64,000 nucleotides of DNA, taken from assembly GCA_000314955.1 (NCBI GenBank), contig BAEM01000034.1, forward strand, positions 186,001 through 250,000, written 5' to 3'. Within the stretch, counting starts at the first letter, position 1, and every line of letters starts with the position of its first letter. This document shows, in pieces, positions 1 to 8,879 of the stretch. The notes under the pieces were generated by a model. That model did no database searches and was not told where the DNA came from. It saw nothing but the letters and a program-made list of their open reading frames with translations. Made by a program: the position numbers and the translations under genes. Source of the DNA: Paraglaciecola chathamensis S18K6 (GTDB taxonomy: Bacteria; Pseudomonadota; Gammaproteobacteria; Enterobacterales; Alteromonadaceae).

Positions 1-431
1 AAATGGTTGCCGATAATCCACTAGGTGTGGGACCTGGTTGCTATAACACCTACTACCCAATTTATGACAGCTCATTTGGTAAATATGGTATGTACAGAAC
101 CGTTCACAGCGCTCACTTTGAAGTGATATCTGAGATAGGTTATTTAGGCGCTCTAAGTTGGATCCTTTTGTATGTCATCTCCATTAAAAAATTATTTTAC
201 ATTCGAAAATCGGTGAAGCTAACCCCTATTAATAAGGAACAAGATGAATTTTATGTTAATGCTGCAAACCTACTTATTGCCGCCATTACGGTCTTTCTGA
301 TTGGTTCTTCATTTTATGCAATGGCATATAACGATATTATTTGGTTACTGTGGGGGCTTACTGCAGTTTTAATCACCTTATTTAAGCAATATTCATCCCA
401 GTCTCAAAAGGAACTGAAGGTAAAAACATGA
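1..431 (+). CDS. O-antigen ligase-like polysaccharide polymerase, 3' part
   Basis: This is the C-terminal part of an integral membrane O-antigen ligase/polymerase; the 5' part lies outside the window. The reading frame is open from the first bases, so the Met at base 3 is probably internal. The segment DNPLGVGPGCYNTYYPIY matches the conserved periplasmic loop of Wzy/WaaL-type proteins, followed by a His-containing AHFEVISEIGYLGAL segment and at least three hydrophobic helices. The family joins or polymerises undecaprenyl-linked glycans on the periplasmic face of the inner membrane. The stop overlaps the next start (ATGA), so the two are translationally coupled. Within an exosortase A locus this is likely the polymerase of the exopolysaccharide. 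The family is clear; the exact role is inferred from context. Confidence 0.8.
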   Translation, partial: MVADNPLGVGPGCYNTYYPIYDSSFGKYGMYRTVHSAHFEVISEIGYLGALSWILLYVISIKKLFYIRKSVKLTPINKEQDEFYVNAANLLIAAITVFLIGSSFYAMAYNDIIWLLWGLTAVLITLFKQYSSQSQKELKVKT

Positions 432-2020
432 TTATCGACGCAAACACTTTGTCCGACTCTACAAATCACGTATACGATTATTGTATCCTCGGAGGTGGGG
501 TTGCCGGCATCACACTTGCCAATGAATTATTGGCGTCGGGCAAACGCGTATGTATTGTCGAAGGAGGAGATGAAACCTTTACAATGGAGTCGCAAAATCT
601 ATATTCGCCCGCTGTGCAACCCACCGAATATGAAGATCCTACTTATGACCGATTACGGTTTCTAGGTGGCTCTAGTAACCATTGGGAGAATAGCACGTCT
701 GAATTCCGCCCCAGCGACTTTAAAACAAAAGATTGGATTGCCCACAGCGGATGGCCAATCAGCTTCGATGAAGTTAAGCCTTTCTATAGCCGTGCAGCAC
801 TTTACTGCGGGACGGGCAGTGACGGATATAAAACAACTCATTGGTCTAAGCACTTTGGCAAATCAGACATCTTCGAGTCGTCGCAAAAAATCAACGCTAA
901 TATAGTGAAAGCAGCTATTCCTCCTGTACATTTTTTCTCCAAATACGGCGTGCCTCTAAAAGAATCGCAAAATGTCACCATATTTAAAAATGCAAATTTA
1001 GTCGACTTAAGCTTTAATGCGCAAAGTTTGACTGTTGAATCCATCGACTTTTTTAATTATTCAGGTGTGAAACATACTGTTGCTGCAGACACCTTTATCT
1101 TATGTCTAGGTGGTATTGAAAATGCGCGTTACATGCTGATATTCAACGAAAAATATAAGGACGCTTTAGGGAACAAGTCTAAAAATGTTGGGCATTATTT
1201 CATGGATCACCCCGTTTTACGTGCCGCGAAGCTCTATCCAAAAAAGAAAGAGGACTTTGCTCTTTTCACTATGCGCGAACAAATTGACAAGCGCTTTATC
1301 AATGGCTTTATCGAGATGAATGAATCCACACTTAGCCAAGAAGAAATCAGTAATATACGTGTTCCACTTTTTGAAGAGTCAAACTTCGTTATTTCAGAAG
1401 GTATCGAATCGTTTCATGTTTTGGGCTCAGCGATAGAGCAAGAGACTATTCCTGACTATTTTGGTCAACACATGATAAATGTACTGGGTGACATAGACAT
1501 GGTGGCTGAGGCAGTTTCGCGTAAAACATTCAGTAGTAAATTGTTTGATTACGCTGATGACTTTGGTGGATATGATTTAGCCATAATGATTGAACAGACA
1601 CCTAAGTACGATAACAAGGTATTTTTATCCGATGAGGTAGATAAGTTAGGATTGAAAAAAATTAAAATCGAATGGACTCTGCATGATGATGACATAAGTA
1701 GAATGTGGAAGGCCCTAGATGTGATGGCTAAAGAAATAGGAAGATTAAACGTTGGAAGGCTGAAAGTGATGAAGGAATACGAAGAACGTTTACGCAGTGA
1801 AAAACTTTTCTTCAGTCATCACCACATGGGTACAACTCGAATGGCAGATAACGTTCAGAGCGGTGTGGTAGATAAAAACTTAAAAGTTTTCAATACGAGC
1901 AACTTATACATTGCAGGTAGCTCTGTGTTTCCTACAGGAAGCCACGTGCCGCCAACCTTAACCATAACTGCGTTAACCATCAAACTAGCTGAACACCTAC
2001 TAACAGAGGCTATCGTATGA
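428..2020 (+). CDS. GMC-family FAD oxidoreductase of the polysaccharide locus
   Basis: A 530-residue glucose-methanol-choline type oxidoreductase. The N-terminal dinucleotide fold has GGGVAG at residues 22-27 and the acidic ribose-binding end IVEGG near 43-47; GGSSNHWEN follows near 79-87. The C-terminal GMC_oxred_C region has SHHHMGTTRM from residue 463 and GSSVFPTGSHVPPTLT near 495-510, where His506 is the likely catalytic histidine. No signal peptide or cysteine cluster is visible, so it is probably cytoplasmic unless carried by its partner. It overlaps both neighbours by ATGA junctions (polymerase before, 114-residue protein after), which argues for one operon. Its substrate is unknown; by position it may oxidise a sugar or polyol of the exopolysaccharide pathway. 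Confidence 0.85.
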   Translation: MIIDANTLSDSTNHVYDYCILGGGVAGITLANELLASGKRVCIVEGGDETFTMESQNLYSPAVQPTEYEDPTYDRLRFLGGSSNHWENSTSEFRPSDFKTKDWIAHSGWPISFDEVKPFYSRAALYCGTGSDGYKTTHWSKHFGKSDIFESSQKINANIVKAAIPPVHFFSKYGVPLKESQNVTIFKNANLVDLSFNAQSLTVESIDFFNYSGVKHTVAADTFILCLGGIENARYMLIFNEKYKDALGNKSKNVGHYFMDHPVLRAAKLYPKKKEDFALFTMREQIDKRFINGFIEMNESTLSQEEISNIRVPLFEESNFVISEGIESFHVLGSAIEQETIPDYFGQHMINVLGDIDMVAEAVSRKTFSSKLFDYADDFGGYDLAIMIEQTPKYDNKVFLSDEVDKLGLKKIKIEWTLHDDDISRMWKALDVMAKEIGRLNVGRLKVMKEYEERLRSEKLFFSHHHMGTTRMADNVQSGVVDKNLKVFNTSNLYIAGSSVFPTGSHVPPTLTITALTIKLAEHLLTEAIV

Positions 2021-2361
2021 AAAACGACCAACAAGTGAATCGTATGCGTCGAGCGTTATGTCTTGGTTCATTATTAATAAGCACTTCAGGAGCCGCATTT
2101 ACCTCTGCCGCTAAGCAATCCAATGCTCTGCCAAAGCAAGCGAAAAACCTAGATTACTACCAGTTTTATCTCGCATGGCAACAACTTTCTAGCCTTTCCC
2201 CTCAAGAGTATATAAACCGGCGTCAGTACGAACACAGCGGATTGAAGAGCTCGGAAATTGTCAAATTGGACTTCGAGCATCAGAACGTAGTAGAAATAGA
2301 ATCATTTATTCTGAGTAAATACGAAGCCGCTTTTATTGCACATATTGGTTCATTTACTTAG
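2017..2361 (+). CDS. Small protein coupled to the GMC oxidoreductase, unknown function
   Basis: A 114-residue protein I do not recognise. The N-terminus has basic residues (NRMRRA, residues 9-13) followed by a hydrophobic stretch to about residue 30, which looks like a signal peptide, possibly Tat-like because of the paired arginines, though the twin-arginine consensus is not complete. The rest is soluble and Tyr/Gln rich (DYYQFYLAWQQL). It starts in an ATGA overlap with the GMC oxidoreductase, so the two are made together. Many GMC dehydrogenases work with a small Tat-exported subunit, and this could be a minimal version; that is inference. Its last 8 bases overlap the convergent gene at 2354. 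Confidence 0.6.
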   Translation: MKNDQQVNRMRRALCLGSLLISTSGAAFTSAAKQSNALPKQAKNLDYYQFYLAWQQLSSLSPQEYINRRQYEHSGLKSSEIVKLDFEHQNVVEIESFILSKYEAAFIAHIGSFT

Positions 2362-3559
2362 CGGATTGCAGAGGAGGAAGTTGATATATTCTCATCACTG
2401 GCAATATTACATATTTGCTTTTACGATCAGCATTTGATTCTAGTAAATAAAGTCGATTACTTGCTGAATCAAAATACCCACCTATTACCAGTCCATTGAG
2501 ATGGGGCAGTGTCAGATTACCATAGCGACTAGGTTGAATATTGTGACTTGAGGTCATTGCATCATCTCGCTTAATGAGACGATCCATTTCCCATATCCAA
2601 AAATAATTATACTCGTCTTTTGGATCGAGCGGACATGGCCCACCGCATAGGCGCCCATTGAGTTGTTTTATTTTATAACCTAATCCCCTCTTATGACCCG
2701 CCGACGAGCCAACAACTATATATTCTTCCGTTTGGGATATAAAACCCACGAAAGCCTTAGAGGTAATTGTCCAGATATCATTGCTTTTTTTCTCATTATA
2801 CAAATCTGCATGCATCGGATGCTTTAAAGAAAAATCCAATACCGTTTCAGTGATTATCATTCCACTGTTAATACTTTTATCAAGCACACCAAAAGGATTA
2901 AAGGTAAATAAAGAAGGGCCAACACTACTGCGACTAGTGATGGGAAAATTACTGGCATTGCCTACTAAATATTCACTTTTAAGTGCCATTTGATATTGTT
3001 TCGGAACAGGCGAAATCCAACCTGTAGTATGGGCAGCCCCCCTTGTTTCAAAAAAGCCTGCTACTTTTGAGGCCTCTAAATCATCCGGCGTTCTTAATAT
3101 TAGGGTAGTGTGAGTGTTATCCGAGCCACCATCGTAGTAGGTCATCGCATTCACAAATAACTGTCCCTCAATAACTTTCATGCCAGTAATACGATTAATC
3201 TTCTGACTATTCCTATCTCTTACCTTCGTAAATAGTTTGCTAAAGCCCTGTTTGAATGAAGCTCTTTTCATGTCTTTAATATTGCCTCGACCAGTAAATT
3301 CAGGAATGTTTAATTCAGCAATAGCTTGGTCACGCGTATGGCCCACAATAAAAACTGAATTACCGTCTTCACTTATAGCAAATGCGCCAGCGGCATAACT
3401 GAAGTTCGATATGGGATCATTGGGAACGTGCGGCAGAGTAAATCCACCCAAATATTTAACGTTTTCCCAAATTAATTCCTGGCCCAAGGCTTTAGGAATA
3501 GAAAAAAGAAGTGTTATTACTATGAATACTACATTGAGGGTACGACGTTTAAAATTCAT
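2354..3559 (-). CDS. Secreted protein of unknown function, possible beta-propeller
   Basis: A 401-residue protein with a classical signal peptide (MNFKRRTLNVVFIVITLLF, cleavage probably after SIPKALG). The ATG at 3559 is preferred over the upstream in-frame start at 3586 because an AAGGAG lies 8 bases in front of it and the protein then begins with its signal peptide. The mature part has repeated hydrophobic-Gly strands such as AISEDGNSVFIVGH, KVIEGQLFVNAM and EYIVVGSSAGH, a pattern suggesting a beta-propeller, and one close cysteine pair (CGGPC). I recognise no named family and see no PEP-CTERM tail (it ends QLPPLQSAK). It lies 28 bases downstream of the sulfotransferase on the same strand and is likely co-transcribed. 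Confidence 0.75.
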   Translation of the reverse strand: MNFKRRTLNVVFIVITLLFSIPKALGQELIWENVKYLGGFTLPHVPNDPISNFSYAAGAFAISEDGNSVFIVGHTRDQAIAELNIPEFTGRGNIKDMKRASFKQGFSKLFTKVRDRNSQKINRITGMKVIEGQLFVNAMTYYDGGSDNTHTTLILRTPDDLEASKVAGFFETRGAAHTTGWISPVPKQYQMALKSEYLVGNASNFPITSRSSVGPSLFTFNPFGVLDKSINSGMIITETVLDFSLKHPMHADLYNEKKSNDIWTITSKAFVGFISQTEEYIVVGSSAGHKRGLGYKIKQLNGRLCGGPCPLDPKDEYNYFWIWEMDRLIKRDDAMTSSHNIQPSRYGNLTLPHLNGLVIGGYFDSASNRLYLLESNADRKSKYVILPVMRIYQLPPLQSAK

Positions 3560-3587
3560 CCACCTAGCTCCTTCGAAAGATAACAAA

Positions 3588-4403
3588 CTAACGCCAATGA
3601 TTTAAGTTGATGTCTAATTGCTGTTCTATTAGTTTTATATCGTCATCGAATCGACCTCTAAGAGCGTCAGGAAAAGCAGATTTTCCTAGCTTGTCTGATT
3701 TTTTGTGCGCAACCTCTTTCACCCACTCGGCTATTGGGGATGCTTTAACTAATTCGATCACCCAAGTCAGCTTCCATTTGGCTAATCGCGCTTGCAGATC
3801 AGGCAAAACAACTCTATTGATCCGTTTATTCAAAGTACTTGGCATAAAATTAGGATCTACTTGCAAAAATGTAAAAACTCTTTTTAGGAAAGTATCCGGT
3901 GACTGAGATAACTCATCATAGAATAAAACTAGCACCTGAGACCTATCGAACAATGAATATAGCCGCTGTAAATGCTTGCCCTGCATACTCAAATCCGTAA
4001 CAAACTCCTTATTTGCTATCACTTCCTCAAAGCTCATCCCAGAAAACTGACCTTGCGAATAAAGTTGATACTGAGAAAATGCGCGTTCCGCCGGCTGCCG
4101 TAGGATATAAATAATTTTCACATCAGGAATGTCTCGCTTTATACGCTCAAGAGCTTGAGGTTCTTGATAATAATTGGGTGTTAGTTCTCCCCAAGTTTTA
4201 GTCGGTCCTCGCTGTGCTAGTGTAAAGCGCTTTGTATAGCTCGCTAATCCAGTATCGTAGAAGCGATCAAAAAAGTGCAGCTCCTTCTCTGCAGGTACAA
4301 ATACCTCAGGGTGCTCATCTAAACAGTTATGTAGCCACGTTGTACCTGCGCGCTGTGAGCCTATACAGATAAAATTGGGCAAGTCTTGGTCCTTTAAATT
4401 CAT
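3588..4403 (-). CDS. PAPS-dependent sulfotransferase family protein
   Basis: A 271-residue cytosolic sulfotransferase. The 5'-phosphosulfate loop is visible as CIGSQRAGTTWLHN (about residues 12-25) and the 3'-phosphate-binding region as IIYILRQPAERAFSQY (near 104-119), including the Arg and Ser that contact PAPS. The family transfers sulfate from PAPS to a hydroxyl or amine of a sugar or other acceptor. Similar heparan-type sulfotransferase domains recur in exopolysaccharide loci of marine bacteria, where sulfated polysaccharide is common. Placed between a glycosyltransferase and the rest of the locus, it probably sulfates the polymer or its precursor; the acceptor cannot be read from sequence. 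Confidence 0.85.
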   Translation of the reverse strand: MNLKDQDLPNFICIGSQRAGTTWLHNCLDEHPEVFVPAEKELHFFDRFYDTGLASYTKRFTLAQRGPTKTWGELTPNYYQEPQALERIKRDIPDVKIIYILRQPAERAFSQYQLYSQGQFSGMSFEEVIANKEFVTDLSMQGKHLQRLYSLFDRSQVLVLFYDELSQSPDTFLKRVFTFLQVDPNFMPSTLNKRINRVVLPDLQARLAKWKLTWVIELVKASPIAEWVKEVAHKKSDKLGKSAFPDALRGRFDDDIKLIEQQLDINLNHWR

Positions 4404-4535
4404 TTATCCTTCTCTTTCGGTCTGTGATCCACTTCAAATAAAGCTGAAGCGAAATATTAAACTAATTTTGCGCTGACACCTAAAAACCCTGTTTCGTGTT
4501 TTAAATGACGTCTCGCTAGAATAATTCCCTCCAAT

Positions 4536-5462
4536 CTAAGACTTCTGAAACCGCGCATTCATCATTCTGAGTCTATCTTTGATTGAGAGTTTGATATTGC
4601 TTTCCTTGGCATAGCTAACAGACTCTCGATGCTCTCCTTGCCAATAGAGGTGTCTGAATGCTTGGATTTTAGATTGGTTAATAGTTGCTACTGTCCGAGA
4701 CAGATATCTATCAGGTACAATACCTTTTGCCACTATATCCTCAAGAATCAAAGCTTTGCCTTTCAAATTAGCAACGAAATTATCAGACATGTTTTTTCCG
4801 TGACGACGTAATTTAACCGTTTTTTGACTTGTGCATGCCCCCTGCGTTGCTAGTAATATGCGCCTTGTAAAATCAGAATCCTCTGAATTCATTCGACTGT
4901 ATTTATCATCTATCCCTCCAGCCTTGAAATAGGCCTGTTTAGTAAACGCCCAAGCGGATGGGAAAGAAGGATTAAATGTTAGAAAGTCTAAAAATGCATC
5001 TTCCGTTAGCAATATTTTATCCATATCAACACATTGGGAAACACCTTCCCACCATCCAGATGGCGCTGTAGCAAAGTGATCGTAATTTGCTATTGCTCTG
5101 TCGCCAAATTGCGTGTGATTGGAAAAAACATATTCTGCTTTTGGAAATGACTTAATCGTATTAGATAACGATTCTAAATGCGTTGGTAACCAAATATCAT
5201 CGTCGTCATTGCATGCGATCCATTTATTCTGACAGTACTCAACCGCTACTTTACGCGATGTCCCGCAGCCTACATTCGCTATTTTTTTGTACACAATCCG
5301 ATCTGAGTATGGTTCTAGGACAGCCTCTGTATTGTCGAATGAGCCATCGTCTACCACAATGACTTCTTGCGGTGCTAATGTTTGATTTAAAACGCTTTCA
5401 ACTGTTTCAACAATAAATTCTTCTCTATTGTATGAGTGTATTGCGACAGAAAAATCGATCAT
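4536..5462 (-). CDS. Family 2 glycosyltransferase
   Basis: A 308-residue inverting GT-A glycosyltransferase. The N-terminus (FSVAIHSYNREEFIVETVES) and the VVDDGSFDNTEAV segment bind the nucleotide sugar, and NDDDDIWLPTHL near residue 90 carries the DXD-type metal site. No membrane segments are evident, so it should act at the cytoplasmic face. It is leftward, separated by 132 bases from the sulfotransferase start, and divergent from the glycosyltransferase at 5863. The likely job is adding one residue of the repeating unit; donor and acceptor are unknown. Confidence 0.85.
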   Translation of the reverse strand: MIDFSVAIHSYNREEFIVETVESVLNQTLAPQEVIVVDDGSFDNTEAVLEPYSDRIVYKKIANVGCGTSRKVAVEYCQNKWIACNDDDDIWLPTHLESLSNTIKSFPKAEYVFSNHTQFGDRAIANYDHFATAPSGWWEGVSQCVDMDKILLTEDAFLDFLTFNPSFPSAWAFTKQAYFKAGGIDDKYSRMNSEDSDFTRRILLATQGACTSQKTVKLRRHGKNMSDNFVANLKGKALILEDIVAKGIVPDRYLSRTVATINQSKIQAFRHLYWQGEHRESVSYAKESNIKLSIKDRLRMMNARFQKS

Positions 5463-5862
5463 TTTTCCTTTAATCCTTAACCTTATCAGAGTAGTTTATC
5501 TACTTGGAATCCTTAGAAAGCACTGAGTTCTACTTTCTACTGGTTCATAATATTTTACTTAAACAGCGATTATCTACAGGAATTCATTAAATCGAACTCA
5601 GTACAAAATCAAACAACAACTTGTGCCCTTCAAATTGCCATCTTAAGTGGTTCGATAACGTAATACCAGAAACAGTTGATACTCTAAAAGCGATCTTTGT
5701 TTCTGCTTAGTCAATAAATTAAACTTTTTTCGCGATTATTAAAATAAAGGCAATTTTAAGGGAGTTTTGCAAACTTGAATTGTACTTTAATATGCTGAAC
5801 ACTCCGGTTAATATACGTCTAATCTACTGTTTTTCCGCCATTTTACGAATCGGAACTCTATT
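5463..5862. other. 400-base AT-rich divergent intergenic region
   Basis: No open frame with coding character and no RNA gene is evident. The stretch lies between two divergently transcribed glycosyltransferase genes and so should hold promoters for both. I could not identify convincing -35/-10 pairs or an operator by eye. Confidence 0.5.
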
Positions 5863-7104
5863 TTGAAAATACTATATTTGTCCCATCGCGTACCTTTTCC
5901 GCCGAATAAAGGCGAGAAAATTAGGACCTTTCATCAAATTGAGTATTTGCTGCAAAAGGGCCACGAAGTAACCGTGATTTCTCCCTATGAAGAAAGCGCT
6001 GAGGTGCCCTACTTCACTGAATTAAAGGCTCAATACGGTGTTAACGTCCACAGCTTCAGGCTCCCACCAAAGCTTCTCCGCCTTATGTCGGGTTTTGTGC
6101 AAGGAAAGGCGTTGAGCGTCGCTAATTTTTCCAGTGCAGATCTACAAAAAGGCTTAGATAAACTGCTGGACGAACACGAATTTAGTGCCTTAGTGTGCAC
6201 AGCATCGAGCATGGCTGAGTATGTTTTTAATAGCCAAGCTAAAGTAATTAGGGATAGAAAATTGAGACTTTTCATGGATTTTATGGATTTAGATTCTGAT
6301 AAATGGCGGCAATATGCTCAGCGCTCTTCTCTGCCTATGAAACTGTTGTACACCCGCGAAAGAAATCTCATTTCAACATTGGAGCTACAGGTTGCAGCTC
6401 ACTTCAATACTTGCTTTTTCATAACAGAGACTGAAGTCGCATTATTTAAGGAAGGAGCACCAGAACTAGGAGATATTTGCGCAATTGAAAATGGTATTGA
6501 TATAGTTGGATTTTGCCCCCCTGATGCTCCTCGTTTTCGTGAAAGCCCGATATTATTGTTCACGGGTGTAATGAATTATTCCCCTAATGTAGATGCTGTC
6601 CTTTGGTTCGTGGAAAATGTTTGGAAAGATATTGTGCATATATGGCCCAGTGCTGAATTTATTATTGCCGGCATGGACCCAACTGATAAAATAATAGCAT
6701 TGGGAAATATGAGAGGGATAACCGTAACAGGATTCGTGGACGATATTAAACCGTATTTTAACAGAGCAAATGTGTTCGTTGCGCCTTTTAGAATAGCAAG
6801 GGGAGTGCAAAATAAAGTACTTCAAGCCTTTGCCTGTGGCCTACCTGTTATATCTACTCCTATGGGGGCTGAAGGGATACGTTGTTCTGATAATCAAAGT
6901 ATTCTATTGGCAGAAAAAAGTAGCGATTTTATACTACAGCTCGAAAAATTATTTCAACTTCCTGATCATTACACCCGTATTGCTAATAATGCGCTGCAAT
7001 TAATTCAACAACACTATACTTGGGAAAGTATATTGCACCCTTTTGAAAAAAAGCTTTCAATGAATCAAGCCGATTCCTTCTCACCGAGCCAAACCGACAA
7101 ATGA
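5863..7104 (+). CDS. XrtA-system glycosyltransferase, GT4-like (TIGR03087 type)
   Basis: A 413-residue GT-B glycosyltransferase starting with TTG (MKILYLSHRVPFPPNKGEK). That N-terminus, with the glycine-rich PPNKGEKIRT loop, is characteristic of the sugar transferases tied to exosortase/PEP-CTERM systems. The C-terminal half has the GT4 donor-binding pattern: LFTGVMNYSPNVDAVLWF near residue 230, PFRIARGVQNKVLQAFACGLPVI near 309-331 and GAEGI after it. It should add a sugar from a nucleotide donor to the lipid-linked repeat unit at the inner membrane. The stop overlaps the next start (ATGA at 7101). Confidence 0.87.
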   Translation: MKILYLSHRVPFPPNKGEKIRTFHQIEYLLQKGHEVTVISPYEESAEVPYFTELKAQYGVNVHSFRLPPKLLRLMSGFVQGKALSVANFSSADLQKGLDKLLDEHEFSALVCTASSMAEYVFNSQAKVIRDRKLRLFMDFMDLDSDKWRQYAQRSSLPMKLLYTRERNLISTLELQVAAHFNTCFFITETEVALFKEGAPELGDICAIENGIDIVGFCPPDAPRFRESPILLFTGVMNYSPNVDAVLWFVENVWKDIVHIWPSAEFIIAGMDPTDKIIALGNMRGITVTGFVDDIKPYFNRANVFVAPFRIARGVQNKVLQAFACGLPVISTPMGAEGIRCSDNQSILLAEKSSDFILQLEKLFQLPDHYTRIANNALQLIQQHYTWESILHPFEKKLSMNQADSFSPSQTDK

Positions 7105-7682
7105 AAACATTCTTAAAATGGGCAGCAGGAATAGTCTGCAAGCTTCTTGTTGCCCCGATATACCTGTCCTACCGCTTGACTTGCACTATCATGAATAATG
7201 ACCGTGTTTTTTCAAGTTACTCGCACTTTTTTAGTCTTTTACCCGGTTTCGTTGGCAACCAAATACGACTCGCCTTTTATAAACTATCGCTCGCCAGCTG
7301 CGGTCATGATGTCGTATTTTCTTTCTCCGCATTATTCTCTCAATCAGACATCGAGATAGGCTCTGGTGTATACATAGGGCCGCAGTGTAATATTGGTACC
7401 TGCACAATTGGAGTGGACACCTTGATAGGCAGTGCTGTGCACATATTAAGCGGTAAAGGCCAGCACAATTTTGATGACCTAACACGTCCCATAAAAAATC
7501 AAGGAGGCGTCTTTTCCAAGATTTCTATTGGAAAGGATTGTTGGATTGGAAATGGTGCGCTCGTTATGGCAAATGTGGGCAACAAGGCCATCGTCGCAGC
7601 AGGCTCAGTGGTCATAGAGGATGTACCTGATTTTGCTATTGTTGCTGGAAATCCTGCGAAAGTAATTAAGATGCGTAACTAA
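7101..7682 (+). CDS. Hexapeptide-repeat acyltransferase (left-handed beta-helix)
   Basis: A 193-residue acetyltransferase-like protein. A hydrophobic or amphipathic N-terminus (about residues 5-30) precedes hexapeptide repeats of the (I/V)GxGxxI kind: SDIEIGSGVYIGPQCNIG, TIGVDTLIGSAVHILSG, then KISIGKDCWIGNGALVMAN and the closing GNPAKVIKMR. The His in GKGQHNFDD is a candidate catalytic base. Relatives of the WcaF/serine acetyltransferase type acetylate sugars with acetyl-CoA. It is coupled by ATGA to the upstream glycosyltransferase and is probably a polysaccharide O-acetyltransferase. Confidence 0.82.
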   Translation: MKTFLKWAAGIVCKLLVAPIYLSYRLTCTIMNNDRVFSSYSHFFSLLPGFVGNQIRLAFYKLSLASCGHDVVFSFSALFSQSDIEIGSGVYIGPQCNIGTCTIGVDTLIGSAVHILSGKGQHNFDDLTRPIKNQGGVFSKISIGKDCWIGNGALVMANVGNKAIVAAGSVVIEDVPDFAIVAGNPAKVIKMRN

Positions 7683-7710
7683 CGCGCAATACAAGTAAAG
7701 GTTCATTACC

Positions 7711-8844
7711 ATGCCATCCATGACTCGCTTCAGTATCAGAGAATTTACGTTGAATAAGGTCAGGCATCATTTTTGCCTATTTTTACTTATTTTAAGCATT
7801 TCAACCGTTACATTCAGCCAAAATAGTAGTGTAGACACGGAGTTATCTACGATCGAAGTATCGGATGTTACATCTCTGTACAACGCATTGAATTTGGCTA
7901 ATAAAAATGGAAAAACCAAAATATTACTCGCCCCGGGCAATTATCAGCTGAGCAAGCCGCTGTTCATATCAGCCGCACACATCAGACTAATAGGCGATCC
8001 ATCGAACCCTACTAGTACTCGAATAACAGGCCTAGGCATGCGTAGCCGGGGTCAAGTAGAGAATATCATCACCGTTCACGCAAAATATTTTACACTCGAC
8101 GGTATCGCCTTAGCTGAGGCGGGCAATCATCTTATCCAAATTTCTGGAGAACGCGATGCTGACTTCCCTACCCTCAAAAATTGTATTCTGCAAGACAGTT
8201 ATCAACAATTAGTTAAGGTTTCATCCGGTGGAAAATCAAAAAATAGCAGCGACTACGGTGTGGTCGAAAATTGTGAATTTGCTTACACCAAAGGGATCGG
8301 CCCAAATTATTACATAGGTGGGATCGACGCACATGGTTCGCGCGGCTGGATGGTCACGCACAACCGTTTTAAAGATATTGCCAGCCCAGATAAACGCGTC
8401 GCAGAGTTTGCTGTCCATTTTTGGAATGGAGCAAGCAATAATACTGTACAAAACAATATAATTATTAACTGCGACCGTGGGATCGGCTTCGGTCTTAAGG
8501 GTAAACCAGCGTCCGGCGGGGCCATCATTGAGAATCTAATTATCCACTATGATAAAAATGACCCCAACGCAGATGTGGGAATTTCACTAGAGGAATCACC
8601 AGATACTCAGATTCTAGATAACAGAATATACCTCGAGCACGGCTACCCCAACGCGATAGAATATCGCTTTGCTGATACGCAAAATATTGTGATAGCAGAC
8701 AATATTACCAACAAGCCTGTGCGCAAGCGAAATGGTGCACAAGCGATGCTGATAAACAATACAAGGGTTAAAAATTTAAAAGAAATGCTTAGCAAAGAAG
8801 AACGACGTCAGTTCGATGTTTTATCTTGGTCCGAAAATCAGTGA
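7711..8844 (+). CDS. Secreted right-handed beta-helix protein, possible polysaccharide lyase
   Basis: A 377-residue protein with a hydrophobic signal segment (FCLFLLILSISTVTF, about residues 23-37) followed by a pectin-lyase-like fold. After the helix cap (ALNLANKNGKTKILLAPGNYQL) comes a ladder of short turns typical of parallel beta-helices, for example NTVQNNIIINCDRGIGFG and ENLIIHY. The cap and the DSYQQLVKVSSGG region resemble PL6 chondroitinase-B/alginate lyases, but I cannot confirm the catalytic Lys/Arg pair. Such proteins are often found in polysaccharide loci, where they trim the polymer during export. AAAGG lies 9 bases before the ATG, and it follows the acyltransferase by 28 bases. 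Confidence 0.75.
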   Translation: MPSMTRFSIREFTLNKVRHHFCLFLLILSISTVTFSQNSSVDTELSTIEVSDVTSLYNALNLANKNGKTKILLAPGNYQLSKPLFISAAHIRLIGDPSNPTSTRITGLGMRSRGQVENIITVHAKYFTLDGIALAEAGNHLIQISGERDADFPTLKNCILQDSYQQLVKVSSGGKSKNSSDYGVVENCEFAYTKGIGPNYYIGGIDAHGSRGWMVTHNRFKDIASPDKRVAEFAVHFWNGASNNTVQNNIIINCDRGIGFGLKGKPASGGAIIENLIIHYDKNDPNADVGISLEESPDTQILDNRIYLEHGYPNAIEYRFADTQNIVIADNITNKPVRKRNGAQAMLINNTRVKNLKEMLSKEERRQFDVLSWSENQ

Positions 8845-8879
8845 CCCCTGACATGGAACAAGAGAAAAATTTAGTGAAG

